From contig NZ_DAHVNP010000004.1 in NCBI RefSeq assembly GCF_027319265.1, positions 1 through 38,563 of the forward strand: 38,563 bases of DNA, read 5' to 3'. The notes below the pieces were generated by a model. The model worked only from the letters and a program-made list of their open reading frames with translations, was not told the origin of the DNA and searched no databases. Position numbers and translations under genes: made by a program. Origin of the DNA: Ferrimicrobium sp. GTDB lineage: Bacteria > Actinomycetota > Acidimicrobiia > Acidimicrobiales > Acidimicrobiaceae. The stretch's first letter is position 1. Each line of letters starts with the position of its first letter. Positions 25,499 to 33,206 of this stretch are shown piece by piece.

Positions 25499-25584
25499 TC
25501 CAGAGGACACCGCTTACCAACTCCCCACCCCAGAGGCAAGAGAGCGACTGATCTTGGCATCTTTGCCGCAGAGAGAGAAGGAGG

Positions 25585-26991
25585 CTAGGCGTCGGCAACC
25601 TCTTGAAGGCGCACCGATTTATGTGCGAACAGCCAATAGACCCCCGCTGCAACGATGATGCCGGTGAACACTGAGAAATCAGCACCTCCACTCACCTTGG
25701 AGAGTGGGCCAACGAAGATGGTGGTGTTGATCGCCGAAAGGGACGCGAGCATGCCGAGTAGTTGGGCCACGATCGCTGGCCAGTGAACACCGTTGTTCGA
25801 CCAGTACAGGCCACCTCGGTCCTCATGCAACGCGCCAGCATCATAGCGTCGGCGTCGCAACAGCCAATCCACGAGATAGATCGCCGTCCATGGCGCGACC
25901 CAGACGATGATGAACAGAATGAAATCACCGAGGAGGGTGTTGAAGCTGTTCGAGAAGGTTGCGTAGGCCGTCAACGCTGCACAGATAGCCGTATCGAGGA
26001 CCACAGCCTGGAGGCGAGTCAGTTTGAGGCCCAACGCCTGCAGTGTCACGCCAGAAGAGTAGAGATCAAGGCTGTTGATCGCAAAGAGTTGCAAAATGGC
26101 GACTAGCAAGTAGGGCGTGAGAAACCAGGCTGGGAAGGCTTGAGGAAGCCCGCTAATCGGGTTCGTCGCACTCGGGACAAAGGTGAAGATAGCAGCACCC
26201 AGCGTCATCAAGAGGATGGAGGGGATAGCGGTACCGAGGAACACCCAGATGACCGTCTTGGACTTGGAGGCGCTGCGCGGTAGATAGCGAGAGAAGTCGT
26301 TACCATTCTCAGTCCAACCCAGCCCAGATGCTGAGATGATGACCGCGAGGACGGCAAACATGACCTGCCAACTCGCACCATGGGCCACAGAGTGCACATT
26401 TAACTTTCCGAGTGAGAGCCCAGCCATCAAGGCGAAGAGGATCAAGAACGGTACCGAGAGGATCCGCATCGTCCGAAGAATCGCCCCGTGCCCGAAGAGG
26501 GGAAGGACGAGTTGGATCAGGGCCGCGACCAGAATAAAGACGATCTTGAGTCCGGTGCCAGCATCGATACCGCCTTGATGGAACAGGGCAATGGCCGCGA
26601 GGACGATCAGAGCGAGTCCCTCGGTCTCGAAGCCAACCTGGGTCAACCAGTTGAAGAAGGAGAGCAGCTTCGAACCATTCGGACCAAAAGCCGCTCGGTT
26701 GATGGTGAAGGTCGTCGTCCCCGCATCAGGTCCTTGCAGACTGGTGAGCCCTAGAAGAAAGAACGAGAGATTGCCGATCAGGATAATACCCACCGCTTGA
26801 GCGAAGGAGAGCCCAAAGCTCATGGCCAACGCTCCGTAGACGACGTACTCGACATTGAACAGGGCTCCGGCCCACATCCAGAAGAGATCGCGAGGACGTG
26901 CCCACCGTTCTGACTCTGGGACAAAATCGATCCCGCGGGTCTCGATCAGACTCCCGGACTCCGCTACCGGAACCTCTAACGCCTTCTTCAT
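25585..26991 (-). CDS. NCS1-family nucleobase permease
   Basis: A 468-residue inner-membrane transporter with about 12 hydrophobic segments, of the nucleobase:cation symporter-1 (CodB/purine-cytosine permease) group. Early motifs include PRDLFWMWAGALFNVEYVVYG and NRAAFGPNGSKLLSFFNWLT; a later one is GWTENGNDFSRYLP. ATG 26991 is preceded by GGAGAGGG at good spacing; GTG 26997 would add two residues. It is divergent from adenine deaminase, so purine (adenine or hypoxanthine) uptake is the likely role. Exact substrate is inferred from this context only. Confidence 0.9.
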   Translation of the reverse strand: MKKALEVPVAESGSLIETRGIDFVPESERWARPRDLFWMWAGALFNVEYVVYGALAMSFGLSFAQAVGIILIGNLSFFLLGLTSLQGPDAGTTTFTINRAAFGPNGSKLLSFFNWLTQVGFETEGLALIVLAAIALFHQGGIDAGTGLKIVFILVAALIQLVLPLFGHGAILRTMRILSVPFLILFALMAGLSLGKLNVHSVAHGASWQVMFAVLAVIISASGLGWTENGNDFSRYLPRSASKSKTVIWVFLGTAIPSILLMTLGAAIFTFVPSATNPISGLPQAFPAWFLTPYLLVAILQLFAINSLDLYSSGVTLQALGLKLTRLQAVVLDTAICAALTAYATFSNSFNTLLGDFILFIIVWVAPWTAIYLVDWLLRRRRYDAGALHEDRGGLYWSNNGVHWPAIVAQLLGMLASLSAINTTIFVGPLSKVSGGADFSVFTGIIVAAGVYWLFAHKSVRLQEVADA

Positions 26992-27108
26992 TACCACCCT
27001 CTCCCACCAAAGCGCAACAACACCGACACCAGCGTACCGGAAGAGTCAGGCGCTCGCTGTGACAAACTGATGAACTCCTTGTGCTCTCTATGGTTATCTG
27101 CAGGCAAC

Positions 27109-27120
27109 TACACTAAAATA
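27109..27120 (+). promoter_or_regulatory. -10-like element setting the adenine deaminase start
   Basis: TACACT (27109-27114) followed by AAAATA and then GTG at 27121. The geometry suits leaderless initiation at the GTG and argues against the ATG at 27070, which has no ribosome site. Confidence 0.35.
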
Positions 27121-28848
27121 GTGTTCGAAGACTATCGCCGACATTCATCCGCACTGCTTGCAAAGGCCCGCGGTGATGCTCCATGTGATCTATTGCTCCA
27201 AAATGCTCGCCTCTTTGTGGGTACGACCAAAGAGTGGATCCACACCGATATTGCCATTGCGGATGGCACCGTCGTTGGGTGGGGCACCCGAGAGGCTATC
27301 GACACGCTCGACCTCGACGGTGCTTGGGTCATACCGGGCTTCATCGATGCCCACATGCACATCGAGTCGACCAAGCTTTGGATCCCAAACTTTGTGGCGG
27401 CCGTTCTTCCCTGGGGGACCACTGCTGTAGCAAACGATCCACATGAGATGGCAAACGTACTCGGACGGCAAGGTGTGCTGGCGATGATCGACGCCGCGCA
27501 GGGACTCCCCTTTACCTTCGGTTTCTCCGCCTCCTCCTGCGTGCCTGCCTCCCAGTTTGAGAGCCCTGGTGCCCTCTTTGACCTTGAGGATATTCGCACC
27601 ATCTTGGCCCAACCCAACGGGATTGGGCTGGCTGAAGTAATGAACTTTCCTGGTGTCATCGCGGGCGATCCCGATCTCCTCGCCAAGATAGCGGCGGCTG
27701 GCTCGCGCAGGGTCGATGGCCACGCCCCGGGGATCACCGGACGAGCCCTTGACGCCTACCTTTGTGCAGGAGTCGAATCTGATCACGAGATGCTGTCCTA
27801 CGACGAGGTGGTCGAGAAGCGCCGTAAGGGAATGTGGGTATTCCTGCGACACGGTTCCGCGAGCCAGAACCTCGCCCACCTTGCCAAGACGGTAATCGAA
27901 TCAGGCACCTCACGAGTCGCCCTGTGCAGCGATGACAGAGAACCTGATCTCATCGTCTCCCGTGGGCACGTCAATCACTGCATAGAGGTCGCCCGCGAGG
28001 CTGGTATCACCCTTGAAGACGCACTCACCATGGCCACGGTCAACGCCGCCGAGTACCATGGTTTTCGCCATCTTGGTCTCGTCGCACCTGGGTATCAGGC
28101 AGATCTCAACGTCTACACCTCCATGGAGACGCTCGTCCCCGAAATCGTCTTCCAACGCGGACAGGTCGTTGCACGCCGGGGTGCGCTAACCGCAACGCTG
28201 CATCACGTCGAGCCATCAACGGCGCTGCTCGGCACTGTGCACCTAAAGGAGCCGTTGGACGCAAATGCCTTTCGAACGCAAGTGCTCCCAGGCCAGACCA
28301 TTCGCGTGATTCGTGTCGTCGAGCACTCCTTGGGAACGGGATCAGAGCTCGTCACCTTTACGAACGACGACCCAACCCTCAACCAGTTGAGCGTCATCGA
28401 GCGACATCGAGCAACCGGTCGACGGGGTCATGGCTACCTCCTAGGTTTTGGCCTTGCCCGTGGGGCGATAGCCTCGACGGTCGCCCATGATGCCCACAAT
28501 CTGATGGTGGTCGGGGCAAACACCGAACAGGGGCGCCAGGACATGGCAACCGCGGCGAATCATGTCGCCTCAATCGGCGGGGGTCAAGCCGTCTGTCTTA
28601 ACGGTGAGATCCTTGCTGAGGTTCCATTACCAATCGCCGGACTCATGGCCGATGTCCCCGTCGCAGCGTTGGGACAACAGGTTGCCTCCGCCCAGAACAT
28701 CGTCCGCCAAACGCTCGGCTCCTCGCTCGAGGCACCGTTCATGACACTCTCCTTCCTCGGATTGTCGGTCATCCCCTCTCTGAAGCTGACCGATCGCGGC
28801 CTGATCGATGTCGAACGCTTCGCGGTGACCCCACTCATCGTTGGATAG
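27121..28848 (+). CDS. ade: Adenine deaminase
   Basis: A 575-residue amidohydrolase converting adenine to hypoxanthine and ammonia. Metal-binding and catalytic blocks include GFIDAHMHIEST (HxH), NDPHEMANV, GHAPGI, SDHEMLSYDE, ALCSDDREPD and HNLMVVGAN. The C-terminal domain (from about residue 400) is that of the Ade family rather than of adenosine deaminases. The chosen GTG start gives VFEDYRRHSSALLAKARG, as in homologues; starting at 27070 would add 17 residues without support. It is divergent from the NCS1 permease, forming an uptake-plus-deamination pair for purine salvage. Confidence 0.93.
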   Translation: MFEDYRRHSSALLAKARGDAPCDLLLQNARLFVGTTKEWIHTDIAIADGTVVGWGTREAIDTLDLDGAWVIPGFIDAHMHIESTKLWIPNFVAAVLPWGTTAVANDPHEMANVLGRQGVLAMIDAAQGLPFTFGFSASSCVPASQFESPGALFDLEDIRTILAQPNGIGLAEVMNFPGVIAGDPDLLAKIAAAGSRRVDGHAPGITGRALDAYLCAGVESDHEMLSYDEVVEKRRKGMWVFLRHGSASQNLAHLAKTVIESGTSRVALCSDDREPDLIVSRGHVNHCIEVAREAGITLEDALTMATVNAAEYHGFRHLGLVAPGYQADLNVYTSMETLVPEIVFQRGQVVARRGALTATLHHVEPSTALLGTVHLKEPLDANAFRTQVLPGQTIRVIRVVEHSLGTGSELVTFTNDDPTLNQLSVIERHRATGRRGHGYLLGFGLARGAIASTVAHDAHNLMVVGANTEQGRQDMATAANHVASIGGGQAVCLNGEILAEVPLPIAGLMADVPVAALGQQVASAQNIVRQTLGSSLEAPFMTLSFLGLSVIPSLKLTDRGLIDVERFAVTPLIVG

Positions 28849-28957
28849 GTCGACACCTCGTACGTTGCGCTATCGTCTGGCGTTCGGATGAAGGTACTGC
28901 CGTGCACAACACCTCGGCCCGGGCTACAGTGGATACGAGAAGGTAAAGGGGTAGCAC

Positions 28958-30136
28958 ATGCGTGATGCAGTCATCGTTGATGTCGTCCGTACACCGGGAG
29001 GAAAGCGCAATGGGAGTCTCGCCGGTTGGCACGCCGTCGATCTGGCCGCTTTTGCGATCGAAGGTCTCTTGGACCGACACTCCATCGATCCAACCACAAT
29101 TGATGACGTCATCTTTGGTTGCGTGAGCCAAGTGGGTGAGCAGTCGGCGAATATCGCCCGCAACGCTGCACTCGCAGCACACCTGCCCGAGTCGGTGCCG
29201 GGAACGACCATCGATCGACAGTGTGGCTCCTCACAGCAGGCGGCGGCGTTTGCCGCTCAAGCGATCATAGCAGGCGCAGCGGATGTCATCATCGCGGGCG
29301 GAGTCGAGTCGATGAGCCGCGTGCCCATGGGCTCCTCGATGGGACAGGGACCCGGTGCTCCTTTTGGCCCAGCGCTCGCAGCTCGGTACGCTGATCGCGG
29401 TGGTCTCGTCCATCAGGGCCTCTCCGCCGAGATGATCGCCGATCAGTGGAGTTTGAGCCGCGAAGAACTCGATCGCTTCGCCTTGCAGAGCCAGGAACGT
29501 GCCTCCAAAGCAACGACAGAGGGTCGCTTCAAGAATGAGCTTTTGCCCATCGAAGTACGCGACAGCGAGGGGCGTCCAACCGGCGACCTACTCGATGTCG
29601 ATGAGGGGATCCGGCCCAACACCTCCCTTGACGCCCTTGGCGGCCTGCGTCCAGCCTTCAAGGAAGACGGCAAGATAACCGCCGGCAACTCCTCGCAGAT
29701 CACCGACGGCGCCTCCGCAGCCCTCATCATGAGTAGCGAGCGGGCCGAACAACTCGGACTCACACCCCGTGCCCGTTTTGTCTCCTTCGCCGTGATCGGC
29801 TCCGACCCAGTCCTAATGCTGACCGCACCGATCCCGGCGACACAACGCGCACTGGCGAAGGCTCACCTCACCCTCGACCAGATCGATCTGGTCGAGATCA
29901 ACGAAGCCTTTGCGTCCGTCGTCCTCGCGTGGGCGGCAGAGCTGCACCCCGACCTCGATCGAGTCAATGTCAACGGTGGCGCAATCGCTCTCGGACATCC
30001 GTTGGGTGCATCAGGAACTCGGCTGCTGGCAACGCTGGTGAATGAGCTCGAACGAAGTGGCGGTCGCTATGGTTTGCAGACCATGTGCGAGGGTGGCGGC
30101 ATGGCCAATGCCTATGTCATCGAACGGTTGGGATAA
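28958..30136 (+). CDS. Acetyl-CoA C-acyltransferase (thiolase)
   Basis: A second thiolase, 392 residues. The nucleophile is Cys89 in [27 protein letters not shown] and the C-terminal CEGGGMANA complete the active site. The DRQCGSSQQ form is more like degradative 3-ketoacyl-CoA thiolases than the NKVCLSG form of the first thiolase at 10.9-12.1 kb, so the two probably have different jobs (beta-oxidation versus acetoacetyl-CoA supply). AAAGGGG precedes the ATG. It follows ade by 109 bases on the same strand with no clear functional link. Confidence 0.93.
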   Translation: MRDAVIVDVVRTPGGKRNGSLAGWHAVDLAAFAIEGLLDRHSIDPTTIDDVIFGCVSQVGEQSANIARNAALAAHLPESVPGTTIDRQCGSSQQAAAFAAQAIIAGAADVIIAGGVESMSRVPMGSSMGQGPGAPFGPALAARYADRGGLVHQGLSAEMIADQWSLSREELDRFALQSQERASKATTEGRFKNELLPIEVRDSEGRPTGDLLDVDEGIRPNTSLDALGGLRPAFKEDGKITAGNSSQITDGASAALIMSSERAEQLGLTPRARFVSFAVIGSDPVLMLTAPIPATQRALAKAHLTLDQIDLVEINEAFASVVLAWAAELHPDLDRVNVNGGAIALGHPLGASGTRLLATLVNELERSGGRYGLQTMCEGGGMANAYVIERLG

Positions 30137-30214
30137 CAACCGGTTCGCCCACACAACCCGTAGCTCGGGGTCAGAGTCAGCACCGTTGGGGTTGGCTTTT
30201 GGCTGGATGATCGG

Positions 30215-30460
30215 TTACCGATATTTGGTTGCGGCATAGAAGGATCCCGCTAAGAGAATGAGCCCACCGATCGTGTACCAGCCGGTCTGTGAGTAGGGCA
30301 ATACCAACAAGAAGTTCAGGATGATCATCAACGCCCCACCGAGCGCCAAGACGATGAACAGATAGAGATATACCTGGTTTTTCCGTGACTGCGTTGGGCG
30401 AGGTTTCGGCGGAGTATAGCGGCCACTCTTGACGCGCTTCACCTTTTTCGGATTACTCAC
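30215..30460 (-). CDS. crgA: Cell division protein CrgA
   Basis: An 81-residue inner-membrane protein of the CrgA family, restricted to actinobacteria, which in Mycobacterium recruits and stabilises septum proteins. The basic N-terminus (KKVKRVKSGRYTPPKPRP) is followed by two membrane segments, VYLYLFIVLALGGALMIILN and WYTIGGLILLAGSFYAATKY, separated by a short loop. The start is GTG at 30460 with a promoter ending 6 bases upstream. Its position beside trpG/pabA and pknB matches the arrangement around Rv0011c in M. tuberculosis. Confidence 0.92.
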   Translation of the reverse strand: MSNPKKVKRVKSGRYTPPKPRPTQSRKNQVYLYLFIVLALGGALMIILNFLLVLPYSQTGWYTIGGLILLAGSFYAATKYR

Positions 30461-30466
30461 TCCCCC

Positions 30467-30495
30467 AGTCTAGCTACGATGATAAAGGTGCTCAA
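30467..30495 (-). promoter_or_regulatory. crgA promoter (TTGAGC - 17 - TAGACT), leaderless
   Basis: On the minus strand TTGAGC (30490-30495) and TAGACT (30467-30472) are separated by exactly 17 bases, and the crgA GTG follows 6 bases after the -10. The -35 lies inside the first codons of the divergent trpG/pabA gene. This is the best promoter match I found in the window. Confidence 0.55.
30475..30480 (+). promoter_or_regulatory. Possible -10 of trpG/pabA
   Basis: TACGAT lies 7 bases before a GTG (30488) that is in frame with the ATG at 30479. If this is the -10, the mRNA would begin at the GTG and the ATG would not be transcribed. It overlaps the spacer of the crgA promoter. Confidence 0.3.
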
Positions 30496-31057
30496 CGACG
30501 TCCTCATCATCGACAACTATGACTCCTTTGTCTACAATCTCGCCCAGTACGTGGGAGCACTCGGTGCGAACCCCACTGTCGTCCGCGAGGACGTCATCGC
30601 CGAAGAACCCCATCTGATTGGAGATCCCGATGCGATCATCATCTCGCCAGGACCAGGAAGACCGTCCTCTTCGAGGGGTGGTATCGCGGTACTCAACCAG
30701 CAGACGAAGACCCCAGTTCTCGGAGTTTGCCTCGGCCATCAGTTGATTGGAGAGTTCTTCGGGGCAAGTGTGGTGCGCGCCCAGAGGGTGATGCACGGAC
30801 GTACCTCGGTCATCACGCATGACGGCCAGGGAGTGTTTCTTGGGCTCCCAACCGCGCTGACGGTGACGCGCTATCACTCACTCGTGGTGGATCCAGCGAC
30901 GATTCCGGCCAGTCTTGAGGTCACCAGCACCACGACAGACGGCGTCGTTATGGGACTTCGACACCGGGAACGGCCTATCGAGGGCGTGCAATTCCATCCG
31001 GAATCGATTCTCTCTGACGAAGGACTCCAGATGATCGCGAACTTCCTGGATCGATGA
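30479..31057 (+). CDS. trpG/pabA: Anthranilate/aminodeoxychorismate synthase glutamine amidotransferase
   Basis: A 192-residue class I glutamine amidotransferase that supplies ammonia to chorismate in tryptophan or folate synthesis. LIIDNYDSFVYNLAQYVG is the family N-terminus; ISPGPGRP, the nucleophile Cys in GVCLGHQ, and the His-Glu pair in VQFHPESIL complete the triad. TrpG and PabA cannot be separated by sequence alone, and no synthase large subunit is in this window. The start could be ATG 30479 or GTG 30488; the latter fits a leaderless mRNA and the family N-terminus slightly better. A gene of this type sits at the same place beside pknB in Mycobacterium. Confidence 0.92.
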   Translation: MIKVLNDVLIIDNYDSFVYNLAQYVGALGANPTVVREDVIAEEPHLIGDPDAIIISPGPGRPSSSRGGIAVLNQQTKTPVLGVCLGHQLIGEFFGASVVRAQRVMHGRTSVITHDGQGVFLGLPTALTVTRYHSLVVDPATIPASLEVTSTTTDGVVMGLRHRERPIEGVQFHPESILSDEGLQMIANFLDR

Positions 31058-31208
31058 TCTCCTCGATCTACATGCTGTGCTGTCCACCAGCGACCGAGAA
31101 CGTAGGAGCCAACGTCGCGATCCTAGAGGAACAACCGGCTGCTCCAGCCCAATGAGGGAAGCTACGTGTACCAGACCATCCTTGGACGATCCTGGCCTCG
31201 GAGTCTGC

Positions 31209-33194
31209 CTAACCAGCCGCCGAAGGCGGCCCTGTTCCTGTTCCTCCTCCGCCCGGACCCGTGCCCGTCGACGATGTACCGCTTGAGACCGTCAAGGTTA
31301 TCGAGGTATTCGGGGGTTCCTGAGTTCCTGCGGCCGGTGTTGTCTGGATCACATCACCGCTCGCTACCGTCGAGCTCGCCTGATACTGATTCTGCGAAGC
31401 GACGGTAAAGCCCGCATTCTGGAGCGCTGTCGTCGCCTGCGAAACACTATCGCCGGCGACGTTTGGCACCGCGGTGGTACTCCCGGACGAGACGATAAGG
31501 TTCACAGAACTGTTCGGTGCTACCTGAGAACCCGATGCCGGTGTTGTCTGGATCACATCGCCGCTCGCTACCGTCGAGCTCGCCTGATAGGTGACCGTGC
31601 CAACCTGCAGGCCATCGGCGCCTAACTTGTTCGAGGCAGACGCAACACTCTCGCCATCGACGTTTGGCACCGTCAGCTGTGATGGTCCGCTCGAGACCGT
31701 CAGAACGATAGTGGAACCCTTCGCCACCGATTGGCCTGCTGATGGCGACTCGCCGATCACCGTCCCCTGGGAGGCCGACGCGTGTTTGTAGTTGGTCGAG
31801 ACATTGAAGCTCTTTGCCAGCAGGGTCGCCTCCGCAGTCGTCGAAGACTGGCCCTTCACGTTTGGCACCGTTACCGAGGCTGGACCGCTTGAGACGACCA
31901 GGGTCACGGTGGAACCCTTCTTAGCGCGGGTTCCGCCGTTTGGGTGCTCAGCGATCACCGTCCCGGATGACTGTGATGAGTTCTTGAACTGGATATCGGA
32001 CTGCAGGCCAGCACGGCTCAGCGCCGAGGTCGCACCCTGTTCACCAGCACCGGTCACATTCGGCACCAGGACAGTCGCTACAGTTGGTTTTGGCTTCGTC
32101 GAAGACGCTAGCAGTTTTTTGCGAAAGACAAAACCTACGCCTGCCAAGAGAAGAATCACGATAACGGCGAGGATCCACGGCCAGACTCGGTGCTGTTTGG
32201 CTTGCTGCTGTGGAGGTCCACCACTGCCGACGATCGGGATAGATGAGGTGGACTGGATTGGGGTGAGGAACTGGGTCCTCGCGCTCGTCTCGGTCACGGC
32301 GCTGGACAACATCGTCGCATCGGCAACCGCCGCCATCTCGACCGTCCCTGCTCGAATCGGTCGGTCATCAAGAAAGCGGAGCAAGTCAGAACGCAGCTCG
32401 CTCGCATCGGCGTAGCGATTCGTCCGGTCCTTCTGGAGACACTTGAGGACAATGGTCTCGAGCGCCGGAGGAATCGCCGGGTTGATCGAGCGCGGAGCAG
32501 CTGGGCGCTCGGTGACATGTTTGTAGGCGACGGCGATGGGAGTCTCCGCCAAGAATGGGGCAGAGCCGGTCAACATCTCATACATGACGATTCCGAGCGA
32601 GTAGAGATCGCTGCGCCCGTCGAGATCCTCACCCCGTGCCTGCTCGGGGGAGATATAGGTGGCGGTCCCAAGCACGGCTCCGGTCTGAGTGAGATCCTCG
32701 TCATTGGTGACCGCACGGGCAATCCCAAAGTCAGCGACCTTCACCATGCCGTCTTCGGTGAGAAGGACGTTCGATGGTTTGATATCACGGTGAACGACAC
32801 CATGGCGATGGGCAAAGGCGAGAGCCAGTGCGACGTCTGCGCCGATCACTGCGGCACGACCGGGTGCCACCCTGCCCGACTCGCGAATCACGTCAGCGAG
32901 TGTCGAGCCAGTGACCAACTCCATGGCGATAAAATAGGTCGAGTTCGCCGGGCCCCAATCGTAGACCGAGACGATGTTGGGGTGAGAAAGCGCCGCCGCC
33001 GACTGTGCCTCGCGACGGAAGCGTTCGACGAAGGTGGGGTTGGTTGAGAGTTCGGGAAACAGGACCTTCAGGGCAACAAGACGATCCAGGAGAAGATCTC
33101 GTGCCTCGTATACGTCGGCCATCCCACCGCGAGCGATCAGACGCTCGGGCCGATAGCGCGTTCCAAACGTCTGGATTTGCTGGTCTTCAGTCAT
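31209..33194 (-). CDS. pknB: Ser/Thr protein kinase PknB with four PASTA domains
   Basis: A 661-residue transmembrane kinase controlling cell-wall growth and division. The kinase domain (about 1-280) has the Gly loop LIARGGMADVYEA, Lys43 in VALKVL, HRDIKPSNVLL (Asp137) and DFG (Asp155), with a TQTGAVLGTATYISPEQ activation loop. A membrane helix (WPWILAVIVILLLAGVGFVF, near 340-357) separates it from four extracellular PASTA repeats, each beginning VPNV, which sense peptidoglycan fragments. A Gly/Ser/Thr-rich tail ends the protein. ATG 33194 is used; an in-frame TTG at 33203 would add three residues. It is the last gene of the fhaA-fhaB-pstP-pbpA-pknB run, 12 bases after pbpA. Confidence 0.95.
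   Translation of the reverse strand: MTEDQQIQTFGTRYRPERLIARGGMADVYEARDLLLDRLVALKVLFPELSTNPTFVERFRREAQSAAALSHPNIVSVYDWGPANSTYFIAMELVTGSTLADVIRESGRVAPGRAAVIGADVALALAFAHRHGVVHRDIKPSNVLLTEDGMVKVADFGIARAVTNDEDLTQTGAVLGTATYISPEQARGEDLDGRSDLYSLGIVMYEMLTGSAPFLAETPIAVAYKHVTERPAAPRSINPAIPPALETIVLKCLQKDRTNRYADASELRSDLLRFLDDRPIRAGTVEMAAVADATMLSSAVTETSARTQFLTPIQSTSSIPIVGSGGPPQQQAKQHRVWPWILAVIVILLLAGVGFVFRKKLLASSTKPKPTVATVLVPNVTGAGEQGATSALSRAGLQSDIQFKNSSQSSGTVIAEHPNGGTRAKKGSTVTLVVSSGPASVTVPNVKGQSSTTAEATLLAKSFNVSTNYKHASASQGTVIGESPSAGQSVAKGSTIVLTVSSGPSQLTVPNVDGESVASASNKLGADGLQVGTVTYQASSTVASGDVIQTTPASGSQVAPNSSVNLIVSSGSTTAVPNVAGDSVSQATTALQNAGFTVASQNQYQASSTVASGDVIQTTPAAGTQEPPNTSITLTVSSGTSSTGTGPGGGGTGTGPPSAAG
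31216..31230 (-). terminator. Short GC hairpin at the end of pknB
   Basis: On the minus strand GCCGCCTTCGGCGGC folds with a stable C(TTCG)G loop over the last pknB codons. It may help end the long operon, but there is no T tract. Confidence 0.3.
31333..31385 (-). repeat. 53-bp direct repeat in pknB, copy 1
   Basis: Nearly identical (52 of 53 bases by eye) to 31537-31589. Both encode QASSTVASGDVIQTTPA in PASTA repeats 3 and 4. Copy 1 belongs to the fourth PASTA domain. Confidence 0.85.
31537..31589 (-). repeat. 53-bp direct repeat in pknB, copy 2
   Basis: The partner of 31333-31385, 204 bases away, within the third PASTA domain. The spacing equals one PASTA unit in frame, so unequal recombination would gain or lose one whole domain. 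Confidence 0.85.
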
Positions 33195-33206
33195 CTCGCC
33201 CAACTT

